Assembly (NCBI GenBank): GCA_023664705.1
Contig: JAMPFE010000001.1
Span: forward strand, 89,308 to 153,307
DNA length: 64,000 nucleotides
Direction: 5' to 3'
DNA from: Lachnospiraceae bacterium
GTDB taxonomy: Bacteria > Bacillota > Clostridia > Oscillospirales > Ruminococcaceae
A model generated the notes under the pieces. It searched no databases. It was given only the letters and a program-made list of their open reading frames with translations, and had not been told where the DNA came from. The number at the start of each line of letters is the position of its first letter. The stretch's first letter is position 1. The position numbers and the translations under genes were made by a program. Shown in pieces: positions 25,394 to 34,494 of this stretch.

Positions 25394-26383
25394 GTGGCTG
25401 ACGTATTAACGCAGGCGCAGATCGATGAGATGCTTAAGGGCATCGCGATGGGTGCTGAGCCTGTTGTTACGCAAACTGAGGAGGCAAAGGTCAAGGAATA
25501 CGATTTCCGCGCCCCCAAGAAGTTCACCAAAGAACAAATCAAGGTGCTCGAAAGCATTTTCGAGAATTACGCGCGCTTGCTTTCGTCGTATCTCACGGGC
25601 AAGCTAAGGTTGTACTGCCGAGTGAGCTTGATAAATATCGAGGAGCAGCGCTATAACGAGTTTAACAACGCCTTGCCCGATTACGTTATTATGGGTATGG
25701 TGGATCTGGGTATCAAAAACGATGAGATAAGCGAGACCGACGTTATCGTTCAGGTGTCCAATCCCGTTACATACACGATGATTGACCGCCTGCTCGGCGG
25801 AAAGGGCGAGTATTCCGATACGAGCCGCGATTTCACCGAGATAGAGATAACGATCATGACGGATGTGATGAGGTCTTTCTCGGATCTGCTCAAGGAGCCG
25901 TGGATGACGCATATCGACCTCGAGCCGAGGCTTATCGGCATTGAAACGAATTCCAGAGTCGTTCAGACGATCGGTCACGAGGATACGGTCATAATCGTAG
26001 CCCTCGAGGTTGAGATAAATAATCAGAAGTCGATAATTTCCGTATGTATCCCCGCGATAAACCTCGACGAGATCATGGGCAAGTTTATTCCGAGGTATTC
26101 GGGAACGCGCAGAAAGACCGACGCGGCTCGGGAGGCGGAACGCCGCGACAGCATAATGTCGGGCATCAGCACGACCGATCTGGTTGTAAAGGCGGTTCTG
26201 GGCGAGATAAATCTGGATATGTACGAGGTACTTACGCTTCAAGTGAACGACGTTATCCCGCTTGATAAGAAAATCAGCGAGAATATAATCGTCAGGGTTG
26301 GTGAAAGAGATTGGTGTGACGGCAAGCTCGGCACATACAATAACAAAAAAGCTATAATGATCGAAAATTTTATAGAGAATTGA
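25394..26383 (+). CDS. fliM: Flagellar motor switch protein FliM
   Basis: 329 residues starting at GTG 25394 (GGGGGGAT upstream). The N-terminal CheY-P docking peptide is present (LTQAQIDEMLKGI, residues 5-17). The middle CheC-like domain and C-terminal SpoA domain (VLGEINLDMYEVLTLQVNDVIPLDK) follow. It forms the C-ring with FliG and FliY and sets rotation direction. Length is normal. Confidence 0.96.
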   Translation: MADVLTQAQIDEMLKGIAMGAEPVVTQTEEAKVKEYDFRAPKKFTKEQIKVLESIFENYARLLSSYLTGKLRLYCRVSLINIEEQRYNEFNNALPDYVIMGMVDLGIKNDEISETDVIVQVSNPVTYTMIDRLLGGKGEYSDTSRDFTEIEITIMTDVMRSFSDLLKEPWMTHIDLEPRLIGIETNSRVVQTIGHEDTVIIVALEVEINNQKSIISVCIPAINLDEIMGKFIPRYSGTRRKTDAAREAERRDSIMSGISTTDLVVKAVLGEINLDMYEVLTLQVNDVIPLDKKISENIIVRVGERDWCDGKLGTYNNKKAIMIENFIEN

Positions 26384-26396
26384 GGTAAAGTTACTG

Positions 26397-27572
26397 ATGG
26401 CTAACGGAAATGGCGAGAACATTGAGTTCAACTCGTATGAGATCGATGCGGTCGGCGAGATCCTGAATATAAGTATGGGCTCGGCGGCAACGGCGGTTTC
26501 GGAGCTGCTCAATGCAAAGGTATGGATAACAACTCCTCAGGTACATGTAGTCAAGGTTGACGATCTGAATTATGATAATCTTGAGCCCGCTATCTGCGTA
26601 AAGATAGTTTATGTCGAGGGCATTACGGGTCTCAATATGATGGTTCTTAAGCAGAACGACGTTCAGCTTATCTTAAATCAGCTTTTGGGCAACCCGTTGG
26701 TGATCGATCCCGATTTCGAGTTTGACGAGATGAGCATAAGCGCGGTCAGCGAGATAATGAACCAGATGATGGGCGCGTCGGCAACAGCCTTGTCCGACCT
26801 GCTCGGAATGACGGTCGACATCTCGGTCCCGACCCCGTATATCATCGAAAAGACCAGCTTCGGCGATCTGTGCGAGATGGACGCGGATGAGACCGTTGTC
26901 GCGGTAACGTTCAATCTTACAATCGACGGCGTAATGGAAAGTGAATTTATGTCCGTGCTTTCCCTGCCGCTTGCTAAGACCCTTTCGGGCAAGATGATCG
27001 AGAAATTCTCCGTCCCCGAAGAGGAAGAGGCACCTGCAGCTCCGACGCCCGCTCCCGCTCCCACCCCTGCGGTAACACCGGCAGCTCCCGCGCCGCAAGC
27101 GCAGCAGCCGATGCCCCAGATGCCGCAAATGCCCGTAGGCGAGATGCCGCAGCAGCCGATGTATCAGATGCCGCCGCAGGCAGGCTACGGATACCCGAAC
27201 CAGTACGCGGCATACGGTGCATATCCGCCGCCTCCCCCTCCCGTCAATATCCAGAACGCGCAGCTGCATCAGTTTGACGCAATGGATTTCGGGATACCCG
27301 CCGACCAGAAGGACAATCTAAAGCTCCTTATGGGCGTGCCGCTTGAGATAAGCGTGGAGATCGGCACGGCAAAGCGCAAGGTAAAGGACATACTGGAGTT
27401 TACCCAGGGCACGATAATCGAGCTCGAACGTCAGGCGGGTGCGCCCGTTGACATCGTGGTAAACGGAAACCTTATCGCCCGCGGCGACGTTGTCGTTATC
27501 GACGATAACTTCGCTGTAAGAATAACCGAAATTGTCAAGTCAAAGTTCATGGACAGCCTTGGCAAGGAATAA
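26397..27572 (+). CDS. fliY: Motor switch phosphatase FliY (FliN fusion)
   Basis: 391 residues. Residues 1-205 form a CheC-like domain with two phosphatase helices: EIDAVGEILNISMGSAATAVSELL near 14-37 and EMSISAVSEIMNQMMGASATALSDLL near 112-137, each with the E-x2-N pair. A proline/glutamine/methionine-rich linker (about 213-283) leads to the SpoA/FliN domain (PLEISVEIGTAKRKVKDILEFTQGTIIELERQAG). It is both a C-ring component and, by homology to Bacillus FliY, a CheY-P phosphatase. The usual N-terminal CheY-binding peptide is not obvious. Confidence 0.95.
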   Translation: MANGNGENIEFNSYEIDAVGEILNISMGSAATAVSELLNAKVWITTPQVHVVKVDDLNYDNLEPAICVKIVYVEGITGLNMMVLKQNDVQLILNQLLGNPLVIDPDFEFDEMSISAVSEIMNQMMGASATALSDLLGMTVDISVPTPYIIEKTSFGDLCEMDADETVVAVTFNLTIDGVMESEFMSVLSLPLAKTLSGKMIEKFSVPEEEEAPAAPTPAPAPTPAVTPAAPAPQAQQPMPQMPQMPVGEMPQQPMYQMPPQAGYGYPNQYAAYGAYPPPPPPVNIQNAQLHQFDAMDFGIPADQKDNLKLLMGVPLEISVEIGTAKRKVKDILEFTQGTIIELERQAGAPVDIVVNGNLIARGDVVVIDDNFAVRITEIVKSKFMDSLGKE

Positions 27573-27617
27573 AACAAATTGTAAACCTTTTAAATACTTT
27601 TTTAAGGAGAGAAGATA

Positions 27618-27980
27618 ATGGACAAGAAGATTTTACTGGTGGACGACGCGGCTTTCATGAGAATGCTCATCAAGGATACGCTGACCAAGAACGGCTACAC
27701 AAATATCCTTGAGGCGGCGGACGGCGCGATTGCCTGCGAGGTTTACGCGGCCGAGAAGCCCGACCTTGTTATCATGGATATCACCATGCCGAACAAAACG
27801 GGTATCGACGCGCTTAAGGACATCAAGGCGGGCGACCCCATGGCTAAGGTGGTTATGTGCTCGGCAATGGGTCAGGAAGCAATGGTTGTCGAAGCTATCA
27901 AGCTCGGCGCTCTGGACTTCATAGTAAAGCCCTTTAAGGCTGACAGAATTCTCCAGACTGTAAAAAAGGTACTCGGCTGA
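27618..27980 (+). CDS. cheY: Chemotaxis response regulator CheY
   Basis: 120 residues, one receiver domain. Acidic pocket Asp9/Asp10, phospho-acceptor Asp54 (VIMDITMP), Ser82 in the Thr/Ser switch position (MCSAMG) and Lys104 (VKPFK) are all present. It binds FliM/FliY when phosphorylated. AAGGAGAG precedes the ATG. The kinase CheA and CheW are not in this window. A terminator-like hairpin follows the gene. Confidence 0.95.
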   Translation: MDKKILLVDDAAFMRMLIKDTLTKNGYTNILEAADGAIACEVYAAEKPDLVIMDITMPNKTGIDALKDIKAGDPMAKVVMCSAMGQEAMVVEAIKLGALDFIVKPFKADRILQTVKKVLG

Positions 27981-27997
27981 TTTCTGCATATTACACA

Positions 27998-28028
27998 GGC
28001 GGGGACAAATACCCGCCTTTTGGCGTTT
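27998..28028 (+). terminator. Intra-operon terminator after cheY
   Basis: Stem GGCGGG (27998-28003) / CCCGCC (28012-28017), eight-base loop, followed directly by TTTT, GGCG, then TTTTTTT. It has the form of a genuine intrinsic terminator inside the operon; read-through or a further promoter must serve fliO onwards. Confidence 0.7.
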
Positions 28029-28102
28029 TTTTCGGACGACGCGGCAGAAAATGTCAAGGCGTCCGAGAAAATATGCCTTTTGCGGCGTTAGGAGGCTTGG
28101 CT

Positions 28103-28435
28103 TTGGAATATTTTCAGATGATTATGGCGCTTATCGGCGTTCTCGCGCTGATATTTCTGCTGTTTTGGATCATGAAGAAGTTCAACGCGCGCGTCTCTCT
28201 GTACGACAGCAAGAATATGAAGATACTCGAGCGCATAAACCTCGGTCCCGACAAGATGCTTTTGCTTGTAAGCGTTTGCGGGCGGTGTATGGTGCTCGGC
28301 GTAACGTCGAGCCATACCGAGAAGATTTGCGAGCTTGAGCAGACCGAGGAGGAGCTCACCGCCGCGACGGCTGAAAATCCGTCGTTCAAGGAGAGCTTTA
28401 AGACGGTTCTCGAGAATATGAAGCGCAAAAAATAA
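28103..28435 (+). CDS. fliO: Flagellar biosynthesis protein FliO/FliZ
   Basis: 110 residues from TTG at 28103, chosen because AGGAGG (28090-28095) is seven bases upstream; the in-frame ATG at 28073 lacks a ribosome site. One membrane helix (about 4-24, MIMALIGVLALIFLLFWIM) is followed by a small cytoplasmic domain with SLYDSKNMKILERINLGPDKMLLLVSVCGRCMVLGVT, the FliO pattern. FliO helps assemble FliP in the export gate. The position before fliP supports it. Confidence 0.85.
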   Translation: MEYFQMIMALIGVLALIFLLFWIMKKFNARVSLYDSKNMKILERINLGPDKMLLLVSVCGRCMVLGVTSSHTEKICELEQTEEELTAATAENPSFKESFKTVLENMKRKK

Positions 28436-28448
28436 CGGAGGTACGGTT

Positions 28449-29384
28449 TTGATAAAACGTTTGCTTGAAACGGATAAGAAGCTTGTGCTGAAGTTTGCCG
28501 TTTCGCTTTTTCTGACGATACTCTTCGCGTTTGTGTTCGTCGGAGCAACGTCCTACGCGGCGTCGAACGATACTTCAACGTCGTCGGACGCTGCCGAAGG
28601 TGCCTCCGCGGATGTAACGGGCGACCCGAACAACTCCCAAAGCACGGCGCAGTCGGGAGATTATACCGGCGCGCCCTCCGAGAGCGTGGGCCGCGACCCG
28701 GGGTCGTCGGTGCTGCAGGAGGTCATAGGCGTCGACGCGTCGCAGCCGTTGGAGATAATCATTCTGCTGACGCTGATAGCGCTGCTGCCGTCGCTGCTCA
28801 TTATGGTGACTTGCTTTGCGCGTATCGTCATCGTGCTGGGATTTCTGCGCAGCGCCATGCAAACGCAGAACACCCCGCCGAATATGGTGCTGACGGGGCT
28901 GGCGCTTTTCCTGACGATATTCATCATGGCTCCCGTTATCGGGGAGATAAACGAGGTCGCGTATCAGCCGTACGCCAACGAGCAGATAGACACGAAGGAG
29001 GCTCTCGAGCGCGCCGCCGTGCCGCTGAAGCGCTTTATGCTGAAGCAGACGACCAACGACGACCTTGAGTTCTTCATAGGGCTTGCTAAGGAAGAAGTCC
29101 CCGAGGGCGGTATGACCGACGAGTACAAGGAAAACGACCTGTCGCTGACGGTCATAATCCCGTCGTTTATGATAGGGGAGCTGAAAAGGGCTTTCCAGAT
29201 GGGCTTTATGATCTTTCTGCCGTTTCTGATAATAGATATCGTGGTCGGCTCGACGCTTATGTCAATGGGCATGATGATGCTGCCGCCCGCGATGATTTCA
29301 ATGCCGTTTAAGATACTGATATTCGTTCTGGCGGACGGCTGGAACCTTATGATAGGCTCGATAGTTACGAGCTATAACTTGTAG
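28449..29384 (+). CDS. fliP: Flagellar export gate protein FliP
   Basis: 311 residues starting at TTG 28449 (CGGAGGTA upstream). A cleavable-type signal sequence (about 11-37) and a Ser/Thr/Asp-rich extracytoplasmic stretch precede the conserved core. Core signatures: LLPSLLIMVTCFARIVIVLGFLR, QTPPNMVL-like (QNTPPNMVLTGLALFLT), and the C-terminal PPAMISMPFKILIFVLADGW. About four membrane helices. Five FliP copies form the gate pore with FliQ and FliR. Confidence 0.96.
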   Translation: MIKRLLETDKKLVLKFAVSLFLTILFAFVFVGATSYAASNDTSTSSDAAEGASADVTGDPNNSQSTAQSGDYTGAPSESVGRDPGSSVLQEVIGVDASQPLEIIILLTLIALLPSLLIMVTCFARIVIVLGFLRSAMQTQNTPPNMVLTGLALFLTIFIMAPVIGEINEVAYQPYANEQIDTKEALERAAVPLKRFMLKQTTNDDLEFFIGLAKEEVPEGGMTDEYKENDLSLTVIIPSFMIGELKRAFQMGFMIFLPFLIIDIVVGSTLMSMGMMMLPPAMISMPFKILIFVLADGWNLMIGSIVTSYNL

Positions 29385-29403
29385 CGGGGGCGGGTGATTT
29401 GCA

Positions 29404-29676
29404 ATGACACAGGATGTTGTAATGGAGATATTCCGCGAGGCTATAATGCTGGCGTTCAAGCTGGCGCTGCCCGTGCTGCTCGTGGCAATGATAGTGGGTC
29501 TTGTTATCGCTATTTTACAGGCGGCGACGCAGATCCACGAGCAGACCATCTCTTTCGCGCCGAAAGCTGTCGCGGTAGGGCTTACGCTGTTTTTCCTCGC
29601 GCCGTGGATGACGAACGAGTGCATCGATTTCGTCAGCTTCATCTTCGAGAAAATGGCGCAGATACCGATAACATAG
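29404..29676 (+). CDS. fliQ: Flagellar export gate protein FliQ
   Basis: 90 residues with two membrane helices (about 17-38 and 54-75). VMEIFREAIMLAFKLALPVLLVAMIVGLVIAILQAATQIHEQT is diagnostic, including the ATQI-E-T segment. It packs around FliP/FliR in the export gate. It lies between fliP and fliR with 19- and 10-base gaps. Confidence 0.96.
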   Translation: MTQDVVMEIFREAIMLAFKLALPVLLVAMIVGLVIAILQAATQIHEQTISFAPKAVAVGLTLFFLAPWMTNECIDFVSFIFEKMAQIPIT

Positions 29677-29686
29677 AGGTCTCGCC

Positions 29687-30466
29687 GTGTCTGAAATATG
29701 GACGATAATACAAACGAATTTTGTCGTTTTGATAATGGTGCTGGCAAGGGTGACGGGGATATTCAGCTTTAACCCCATATTCTCGCGCCGCGGCGTTCCG
29801 AATACGATAAAGGCGGGCGCCTCGCTGATGCTTGCCGTCGTTATGACGGCGGCGGGCGGCTTCGACTATACCATGCCCGCGGGATTGCTGCCGTTCGTGT
29901 TTGACCTCGTTAAAGAGCTGCTCGTCGGGATAATTCTGGGATTTTTTGTAAATCTCATGCTTCAGGTGTTCTCAATGGCGGGCGAGGTCACGGATATGCA
30001 GTTGGGTCTGTCAATGGCGAAAAGCTACGACCCGACGTTCGGCAACGCGGGCTTGTCAACGCAGTATTACAGCTACTGGTTTATGCTGTATTTCTTCGCT
30101 GTGGGCGGTCACAAGAGCTATATCCAACTGTTTGCGATATCCTACGAGAGTATTCCCATGGGTTATACAAGCTTCAATATAAACATTCTGTATATGCTTG
30201 TGCGTTATTTTGAGGCGGTGATGACGCTGGGATTAAAGCTCGCGATGCCCGTAATAGCCGCCTCGCTGATATCCGAGTTCTGCGTGGGCGTGCTTATGAA
30301 GGCCGTTCCGACGATACACGTTTTCGTGCTGAATATCCAGATAAAAATGCTCGTGGGCTTTGTTGTGTTGGCGGCAAGCTGCGGCGTGGTCGGCGAGTTT
30401 ATGGAAACGATAATGGGCAAGCTGTTCGAGAACCTGAACGGCATCGTCGACCAGTGGGTAGTTTAG
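29687..30466 (+). CDS. fliR: Flagellar export gate protein FliR
   Basis: 259 residues starting at GTG 29687 (GAGGTC upstream). About six membrane helices; ARVTGIFSFNPIFSRRGVPNTIKAGASLMLAVVMT and the GEVTDMQLGLSMAKSYDPTFG segment are typical. It completes the FliPQR export pore and interacts with FlhB. FlhB is encoded next as a separate gene, not fused as in some clostridia. Confidence 0.96.
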   Translation: MSEIWTIIQTNFVVLIMVLARVTGIFSFNPIFSRRGVPNTIKAGASLMLAVVMTAAGGFDYTMPAGLLPFVFDLVKELLVGIILGFFVNLMLQVFSMAGEVTDMQLGLSMAKSYDPTFGNAGLSTQYYSYWFMLYFFAVGGHKSYIQLFAISYESIPMGYTSFNINILYMLVRYFEAVMTLGLKLAMPVIAASLISEFCVGVLMKAVPTIHVFVLNIQIKMLVGFVVLAASCGVVGEFMETIMGKLFENLNGIVDQWVV

Positions 30467-30513
30467 AAAGCAAGTAGCATTTATATAAAGCGCCTTGATT
30501 AGGGGGGAAACGC

Positions 30514-31578
30514 ATGGCGGGCGAGGAAAAAACCGAAAAAGCCACCCCGAAAAAGCGGCGCGACCAACGCAAGGAGGGCAATGTTCTCCAGTCAAAGGAG
30601 ATCGTTACCGCGGCGTCCGTGCTCGGCATATTTGCTGCGGTAAGGCTGCTGGCGGGATTTATAGTGAAAAACCTGCTCTCGTTTACCGCAAGAATTTACG
30701 AGAACAGCGCTGTCTACGACGTCAACGCGGATAACCTTATGCCGCTCGTCGTCAATATAATAACGGTAGTGGTAATGGTCGTGGGTCCCGTATGCGCCGT
30801 CGCGATGCTGTTGGGAATAATCCCGACGGTCGCGCAGACGCGCGGATTGTTCACGATGAAAGCGCTCCGACCCAAATTTTCCCGCCTGAACCCCTTGGAG
30901 GGCATCAAAAAGCTGTTTTCGATGCAGGCGATAGTCGGCATCCTAAAGGGGCTTATCGAGGTCATCGTCATCGCGTATATGATATACAGCGAGATATCCG
31001 ACCGTATGCCCACGCTGCTCTCGCTTATGGACGTCGGTCTTATGCAGGGGCTTGCCTATATAGGGCTTTCCATATTCGATATGGTAATGCTTATCTGCAT
31101 TTTGCTGGTGTTCGTGGCGGCGGGCGATTTCCTGTTCCAGTGGTGGCAGTTTGAGAAAAAGCTCAAAATGTCCAAGCAGGAGGTCAAAGAGGAGTTCAAG
31201 CAAATGGAGGGCGACCCGCAGGTCAAGTCCAAGATAAAGCAAAGGCAGCAGCAAATGGCGCAAAGCCGTATGATGCAGGAGGTCCCCTCCGCCGACGTTA
31301 TTATCCGTAACCCCACGCACTTCGCGGTGGCGCTGAAATACGACCAGGACAAAAACCGCGCGCCCGAGGTCATAGCCAAGGGCAAGGACTATCTGGCAAT
31401 GAAAATAGTCGAGATAGCCGAGAAAAACGACGTAATGTGCGTTGAAGACCCGCCGCTCGCGCGGACGCTTTACGCGGAGGTCGATATCGGGCGGGAGATA
31501 CCGATAGAATTGTACAACGCAGTAGCGGAAATTCTGACCGTGGTATACCGCGAGAAAAACAAGAGCTTGCATGCTTAA
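30514..31578 (+). CDS. flhB: Flagellar export switch protein FlhB
   Basis: 354 residues. Four membrane helices and a cytoplasmic domain with the autocleavage site NPTH (266-269), preceded by the basic linker KQEVKEEFKQMEGDP and SKIKQRQQQMA. The N-terminal EEKTEKATPKKRRDQRKEG signature is intact. Self-cleavage between Asn and Pro permits the switch from rod/hook to filament export once FliK has acted. It follows fliR by 47 bases. Confidence 0.97.
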   Translation: MAGEEKTEKATPKKRRDQRKEGNVLQSKEIVTAASVLGIFAAVRLLAGFIVKNLLSFTARIYENSAVYDVNADNLMPLVVNIITVVVMVVGPVCAVAMLLGIIPTVAQTRGLFTMKALRPKFSRLNPLEGIKKLFSMQAIVGILKGLIEVIVIAYMIYSEISDRMPTLLSLMDVGLMQGLAYIGLSIFDMVMLICILLVFVAAGDFLFQWWQFEKKLKMSKQEVKEEFKQMEGDPQVKSKIKQRQQQMAQSRMMQEVPSADVIIRNPTHFAVALKYDQDKNRAPEVIAKGKDYLAMKIVEIAEKNDVMCVEDPPLARTLYAEVDIGREIPIELYNAVAEILTVVYREKNKSLHA

Positions 31579-31605
31579 TAAAAACAAAAGAAAGGGTGTG
31601 AGAAT

Positions 31606-33699
31606 ATGGGAATGATAAGAAAGATCCTCAGCAACTCCATGGTGCTGTTTATCATCTTCATAGTTCTCGCCATAATCATTCCGCTGCCCTCGTGGCTGCT
31701 GGATTTTATGATAATGCTGAATATAGCGCTGTCGCTGATAATTCTGATAATGACGATGTTCATCAAGGAGGCGCTGGAGTTTTCGGTTTTCCCGACTGTG
31801 CTGCTTATTTCGACGGTTTTGCGACTGTCGTTGAATATCTCGACAACGAGAGGCATTCTCTCAAGGGGCTACGCGGGCGAGGTTATCCGAGCGTTCGGCA
31901 ACTTCGTAATGGGCGGCGACGCTATCGTCGGCTTCCTGATATTCATAATCATAGTTCTGGTGAACTTTATCGTCATCACCAAGGGCTCGGAGCGTGTATC
32001 CGAGGTCGCCGCGAGATTTACGCTCGACGCTATGCCCGGTAAGCAAATGGCTATCGACGCGGACCTGAACTCGGGTCTGATAAACGAGGAGCAGGCCAAG
32101 ACGCGCCGCTCCAACATTCAGCGCGAGGCGGACTTCTACGGCTCCATGGACGGTGCCACGAAGTTCGTAAAGGGCGACGCGATAATGTCCATTATCACGA
32201 CGCTCGTAAACCTCATAGGCGGCGTCATCATCGGAATGGTGCGCGGCGGCGGAGATTTCAACACTATCCTCAACACCTATTCGCTGGCGACGGTCGGCGA
32301 CGGTCTCTGCTCGCAGATACCCGCGCTGCTCATCTCAGTGGCTACGGGTATGATAGTTACCCGCGCGGCAAGCAACGACAGCCTTATGAACGACATCAAG
32401 GCGCAGTTCACAGCGCAGCCGTTCGTTATGCTGATAGCGGGCATGGTCGTGCTCGTTATGATGGTCATCCCGGGCTTCCCGTGGTACGTGCTGCTGGTTC
32501 TCGGCGTTGCGCTTATAGCGGGGGCGATCCTGCTCGACAGGAACAAGAAAAAAATGGCGGAGCTGGAGCTCGCTCAGCGCGCGAAAGCCGAGCAGGCGGA
32601 GCTTGACAAGCCCAAGACCGATAACGACTACTACCGCGACATCGACAACGTTTTCAAGCTGCTGAACGTCGAGCCTATCGAAATGGAGTTCGGCTATTCG
32701 CTGCTGAGGCTGGTCGACGAGAAGAGCGGCGGCAACTTCATCGACCGCGTCGTCATCTTCCGTAAGCAGTTCGCAATGGATATGGGCATGGTAATCCCGT
32801 CGGTAAGAATGACGGACAATCCCGAGATAAACCCCAATTTGTATATTATCAAGATAAAGGGCGAGGAGGTCGCGCGCGGCGAGATACTCGTCGACCATTA
32901 CCTCGCGCTCGACAGCGGCGACGTCACGACGACGATAGAGGGTATCGACACCGTGGAGCCCGCGTTCGGACTGCCCGCGAAATGGATAAGCGAGGACAAG
33001 AAGATAATGGCGGACGTTGCGGGCTATACGCTCATCGACCCCGTTTCCGTAATGATAACGCACTGGTCGGAGATAATGAAGCGCTACGCGCATGAAATGC
33101 TCTCCCGTCAGGATGTAAACACGATGATCGAGAACGTCAAGAAAACCAACCCCATCGTGGTGGACGACCTTATACCGAAAGTTATATCCGTCGGATATTT
33201 ACAGAAAGTATTGGCGAACCTGCTTAAGGAGGGTATCCCGATACGCGACCTCGAGACCATTCTCGAGACCCTCGGCGATCACACCAACGTGCTCAAGGAT
33301 ATCGACATCGCGACCGAGTACGTCCGCCAGTCGCTCAAGCGCACTATTACGCACCGCTTCGCGGAGGCGAACAGTCTGCGCGTGATAACGCTCGATACCC
33401 AGATAGAGGATATGATAGTAAGCTCCGTCAAGAAGAACGACCAGGGCAGCTATCTCGCAATGGCGCCCGATGTCATTCAGAACATCGTCGCGGCGACAAA
33501 CGAGGAGATAGACAAGATAAAGGACGTTATCCCGACGGTCATTATCCTCACCTCGCCCGTTGTGAGAATTTACTTCAAGAAGCTTACCGAGCAGTTCATT
33601 TCCAACATAACCGTGCTGTCGTACAGCGAGATAGACGCGTCCGCGCAGATACAGGCGATAGGCAATATTTCGCTTTCAACGCGCGTAATGGCGGGTTAA
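31606..33699 (+). CDS. flhA: Flagellar export gate protein FlhA
   Basis: 697 residues, the family size. Eight membrane helices in the first 330 residues, including the FHIPEP-family loop RFTLDAMPGKQMAIDADLNSGLI. The large cytoplasmic domain (about 350-697) docks export substrates and chaperones. AAAGGGTG precedes the ATG. FlhF and FlhG, which commonly follow flhA in Bacillota, are absent; the next gene is the flagellar sigma factor. Confidence 0.97.
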   Translation: MGMIRKILSNSMVLFIIFIVLAIIIPLPSWLLDFMIMLNIALSLIILIMTMFIKEALEFSVFPTVLLISTVLRLSLNISTTRGILSRGYAGEVIRAFGNFVMGGDAIVGFLIFIIIVLVNFIVITKGSERVSEVAARFTLDAMPGKQMAIDADLNSGLINEEQAKTRRSNIQREADFYGSMDGATKFVKGDAIMSIITTLVNLIGGVIIGMVRGGGDFNTILNTYSLATVGDGLCSQIPALLISVATGMIVTRAASNDSLMNDIKAQFTAQPFVMLIAGMVVLVMMVIPGFPWYVLLVLGVALIAGAILLDRNKKKMAELELAQRAKAEQAELDKPKTDNDYYRDIDNVFKLLNVEPIEMEFGYSLLRLVDEKSGGNFIDRVVIFRKQFAMDMGMVIPSVRMTDNPEINPNLYIIKIKGEEVARGEILVDHYLALDSGDVTTTIEGIDTVEPAFGLPAKWISEDKKIMADVAGYTLIDPVSVMITHWSEIMKRYAHEMLSRQDVNTMIENVKKTNPIVVDDLIPKVISVGYLQKVLANLLKEGIPIRDLETILETLGDHTNVLKDIDIATEYVRQSLKRTITHRFAEANSLRVITLDTQIEDMIVSSVKKNDQGSYLAMAPDVIQNIVAATNEEIDKIKDVIPTVIILTSPVVRIYFKKLTEQFISNITVLSYSEIDASAQIQAIGNISLSTRVMAG

Positions 33700-33732
33700 C
33701 GGCTACCATAGAAGAGAGGGCAGAGAGGCAGG

Positions 33733-34494
33733 GTGCGCGATATGGAAAATTTTTCTAATAACGCCGAGCAGATAGCTTTATATCGGCAAAACGGCGATAT
33801 TGCGCTCCGCAATGAGATAGTGCTCAACAATATGGGGCTTGTGCGCGCGTGCGCGATGTCCATGCGCAATATGTACGTAAAGCACGGCGACACCGACGAC
33901 GTCATCAACGAGGGCGCGCTCGCGCTTATGGACGCTGTCGAGAGCTACGACCCCGCCAAGGGCGCGAAGTTCGAGACCTACGCCTCGCTGAAAATACGCG
34001 GCGCGATAATAGATTTTCTCCGAAAACAGGACTGGATACCCAGAAATGTGAGAAAATTCGCCCGCACACTTGACAAAGCCAACAGTATGTTGTATAATTT
34101 AAATGGGAGAGCGCCTACGACGGCGGAGCTTGCGGAGCACCTCGGAATGGACGAGGATAAGCTGCTCAAGCAAATGGCGGAGTGCTCGTGCACGATAACG
34201 CTGTCGTTCGAGGAGCTGCTCTACGAGGATAACATAGACGAGCCCGCCGTGGACGCGCCGTCCGACAACGGCTTGCTCCGCGAGGAAATGAGCCGCGAAA
34301 TAGCCAAGGCTGTCGACGAGCTCAAGGATAAGGAGCGGCAGGTAATTACGCTCTACTACTACAAAAATATGAAATATTCCGACATCGCAAAGGCGCTCGG
34401 CGTGTCCGAAAGCCGCGTTTGTCAGATACACGCAAAGGCTGTCTTGCTGCTAAAGGCAAAGCTCGAGCCGTATTTTAAAGGAGGAACCGTATGA
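33733..34494 (+). CDS. fliA: Flagellar sigma factor FliA/SigD
   Basis: 253 residues if the GTG at 33733 is used; an ATG three codons on (33742) is also possible. Sigma-70 region 2 (NMGLVRACAMSMR to ALMDAVESYDPAKGAKFETYASLKIRGAIIDFLRKQDWIPR), region 3 and region 4 (EVITLYYYKNMKYSDIAKALGVSESRVCQIHAKA-like) match the FliA/WhiG family. It should direct late genes such as flagellin and chemotaxis genes elsewhere. Its anti-sigma FlgM is not here. It overlaps the next gene by four bases (ATGA). Confidence 0.94.
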   Translation: MRDMENFSNNAEQIALYRQNGDIALRNEIVLNNMGLVRACAMSMRNMYVKHGDTDDVINEGALALMDAVESYDPAKGAKFETYASLKIRGAIIDFLRKQDWIPRNVRKFARTLDKANSMLYNLNGRAPTTAELAEHLGMDEDKLLKQMAECSCTITLSFEELLYEDNIDEPAVDAPSDNGLLREEMSREIAKAVDELKDKERQVITLYYYKNMKYSDIAKALGVSESRVCQIHAKAVLLLKAKLEPYFKGGTV

